From Clostridium sp. KNHs205 (GTDB taxonomy: Bacteria > Bacillota > Clostridia > Lachnospirales > Lachnospiraceae), in the NCBI RefSeq assembly GCF_000702945.1, contig NZ_JNLE01000003.1, positions 1,845,501 through 1,909,500 on the forward strand: 64,000 bases of DNA. Direction: 5' to 3'. Below the pieces are notes generated by a model that worked only from the letters and a program-made list of their open reading frames with translations, was not told the DNA's origin and did no database searches. Shown here in pieces: positions 63,335-64,000 of the stretch. Position 1 is the first letter of the stretch, and each line of letters opens with the position of its first letter. The translations under genes were made by a program, and so were the position numbers.

Positions 63335-64000
63335 CTATTTCCGGGTGTGGTTAAAGGATAGTTTAATAAGCTTCTTGGGGCAGGTGTCGGCACATTCCCC
63401 ACAGAGGATACATTCGCTGTTGCTCATGTTGTTCTTTGACACCATCTCCTGGACTTCAAGACTCATTGGACATTTACCGGTACATTGTTTGCAGCTGATG
63501 CAGGCAGAAGAGTCAGCGGTCAGTTTAAGAGAAGGGATAGGAAGAAGTTCCTTCAGCTTCGTTCCAAGAATCATAAAAGGAGCCATCCAGCAGATGGAAT
63601 GACACATACCTCTTTTACCCAGAAGCAGGGCCAATACTGTAATAAGAGTCAGGATTAAGAAATAAGTGATAAGACCGGGCATCCCGGCAGCTGAAATTCC
63701 ATGCTCTGTCATATAAAAGAAATCCACGGAATGAACTCCACCGGCAGTAAGAAAGGCAGCAAGGATGCCAATAAGCCAGGGAATCCAGATAAAGTATTTA
63801 ATCAGGTTGATTTTTATATTCGTAATTCGCTTGTCTACTGCTGGAAACAGGCACTCCTGAAGTCCGCCAGCAGGACAAACCCAGCTGCAGAAAGCTCTTC
63901 CAAATAACAGGGAGAACAGAAATAATGCAGCAAAGGTAAGGAAGCTTCCTGAGATTATCCCTTCAAAACCTCCTTGTATTATCAGGTAGGGTGAAAAATA
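63335..64000 (-). CDS. 4Fe-4S polyferredoxin membrane protein (NapH/YccM-like), 5' end cut off
   Basis: Partial membrane electron-transfer protein, 221 residues seen. The visible part starts in a helix, has FGRAFCSWVCPAGGLQE (the NapH-type double-Cys loop), further helices and two C-terminal ferredoxin motifs (CISCKQCTGKCP and CILCGECADTCPKKL). It probably passes electrons to or from a membrane redox partner. The start lies beyond the window edge. Confidence 0.9.
   Translation of the reverse strand, partial: YFSPYLIIQGGFEGIISGSFLTFAALFLFSLLFGRAFCSWVCPAGGLQECLFPAVDKRITNIKINLIKYFIWIPWLIGILAAFLTAGGVHSVDFFYMTEHGISAAGMPGLITYFLILTLITVLALLLGKRGMCHSICWMAPFMILGTKLKELLPIPSLKLTADSSACISCKQCTGKCPMSLEVQEMVSKNNMSNSECILCGECADTCPKKLIKLSFNHTRK

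Overview
The window looks like chromosomal DNA of a low-GC, spore-forming, anaerobic clostridium, most likely a member of the Lachnospiraceae. Four things point there: a SCIFF peptide with its radical SAM maturase (a marker of Clostridia), a recJ-apt-rel-MBL-hemZ housekeeping cluster, a CotF-like coat protein, and many AGGAGG ribosome binding sites with TTG and GTG starts. No tRNA, rRNA or CRISPR array was recognised. Species assignment is inference.

Layout. 1-2 kb: 3' part of a membrane GGDEF-EAL cyclic-di-GMP enzyme gene. 2.5-4.9 kb: tgt-yajC facing a PHP phosphoesterase. 5.4-6.0 kb: a small secreted protein of unknown function. 6.4-8.7 kb: the SCIFF locus. 8.9-21.8 kb: housekeeping genes (recJ, apt, rel, MBL hydrolase, hemZ, HD protein, M18 aminopeptidase, Dabb protein, aspS). 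22.6-24.1 kb: an Xre/DUF1294 pair and a cold-shock gene. 24.3-27.5 kb: a corrinoid-protein reactivator-like ASKHA protein beside a cobalamin-riboswitch-controlled DUF4430/ECF S-component operon. 28.4-33.9 kb: galM, upp, a CPBP protease and a YtrA-type GntR/ABC operon with a clear operator. 33.96-35.55 kb: a complete IS4-family insertion sequence inside a 17-bp tandem repeat. 36-42 kb: a Rieske-FAD oxidoreductase overlapping a tocopherol-cyclase-like gene, a lipoprotein, and a LytTR regulator/GHKL kinase/YhfC protease operon. 42-47.3 kb: TSUP and YitT transporters, a coat protein, and a TetR-led operon. 47.5-50 kb: an AAA ATPase and two orphan amino-acid permeases. 50.2-55.2 kb: cheY-cheA-cheW-mcp. 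55.5-64 kb: TIGR04076 protein, SGNH esterase, a second chemoreceptor, an amidohydrolase, a PucR regulator, an esterase and a partial polyferredoxin.

The most unusual content lies between genes. Four long hairpins (three of 232-233 nt, one of 212 nt) at 6.1, 21.9, 27.6 and 28.1 kb share a tip motif (TGTYTGAGC ... AGCGAGTT) and a one-sided GTCC flank. Their arms have diverged but remain paired, with visible compensatory changes. I read them as one family of mobile or structured-RNA elements. Other non-coding observations include a 39-bp tandem array made from the end of the aminopeptidase gene, promoter-overlapping perfect palindromes at two repressor genes, and 21-bp-spaced direct repeats upstream of the LytTR regulator.

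All calls rest on reading the sequence and on recalled family features. No database search was run.
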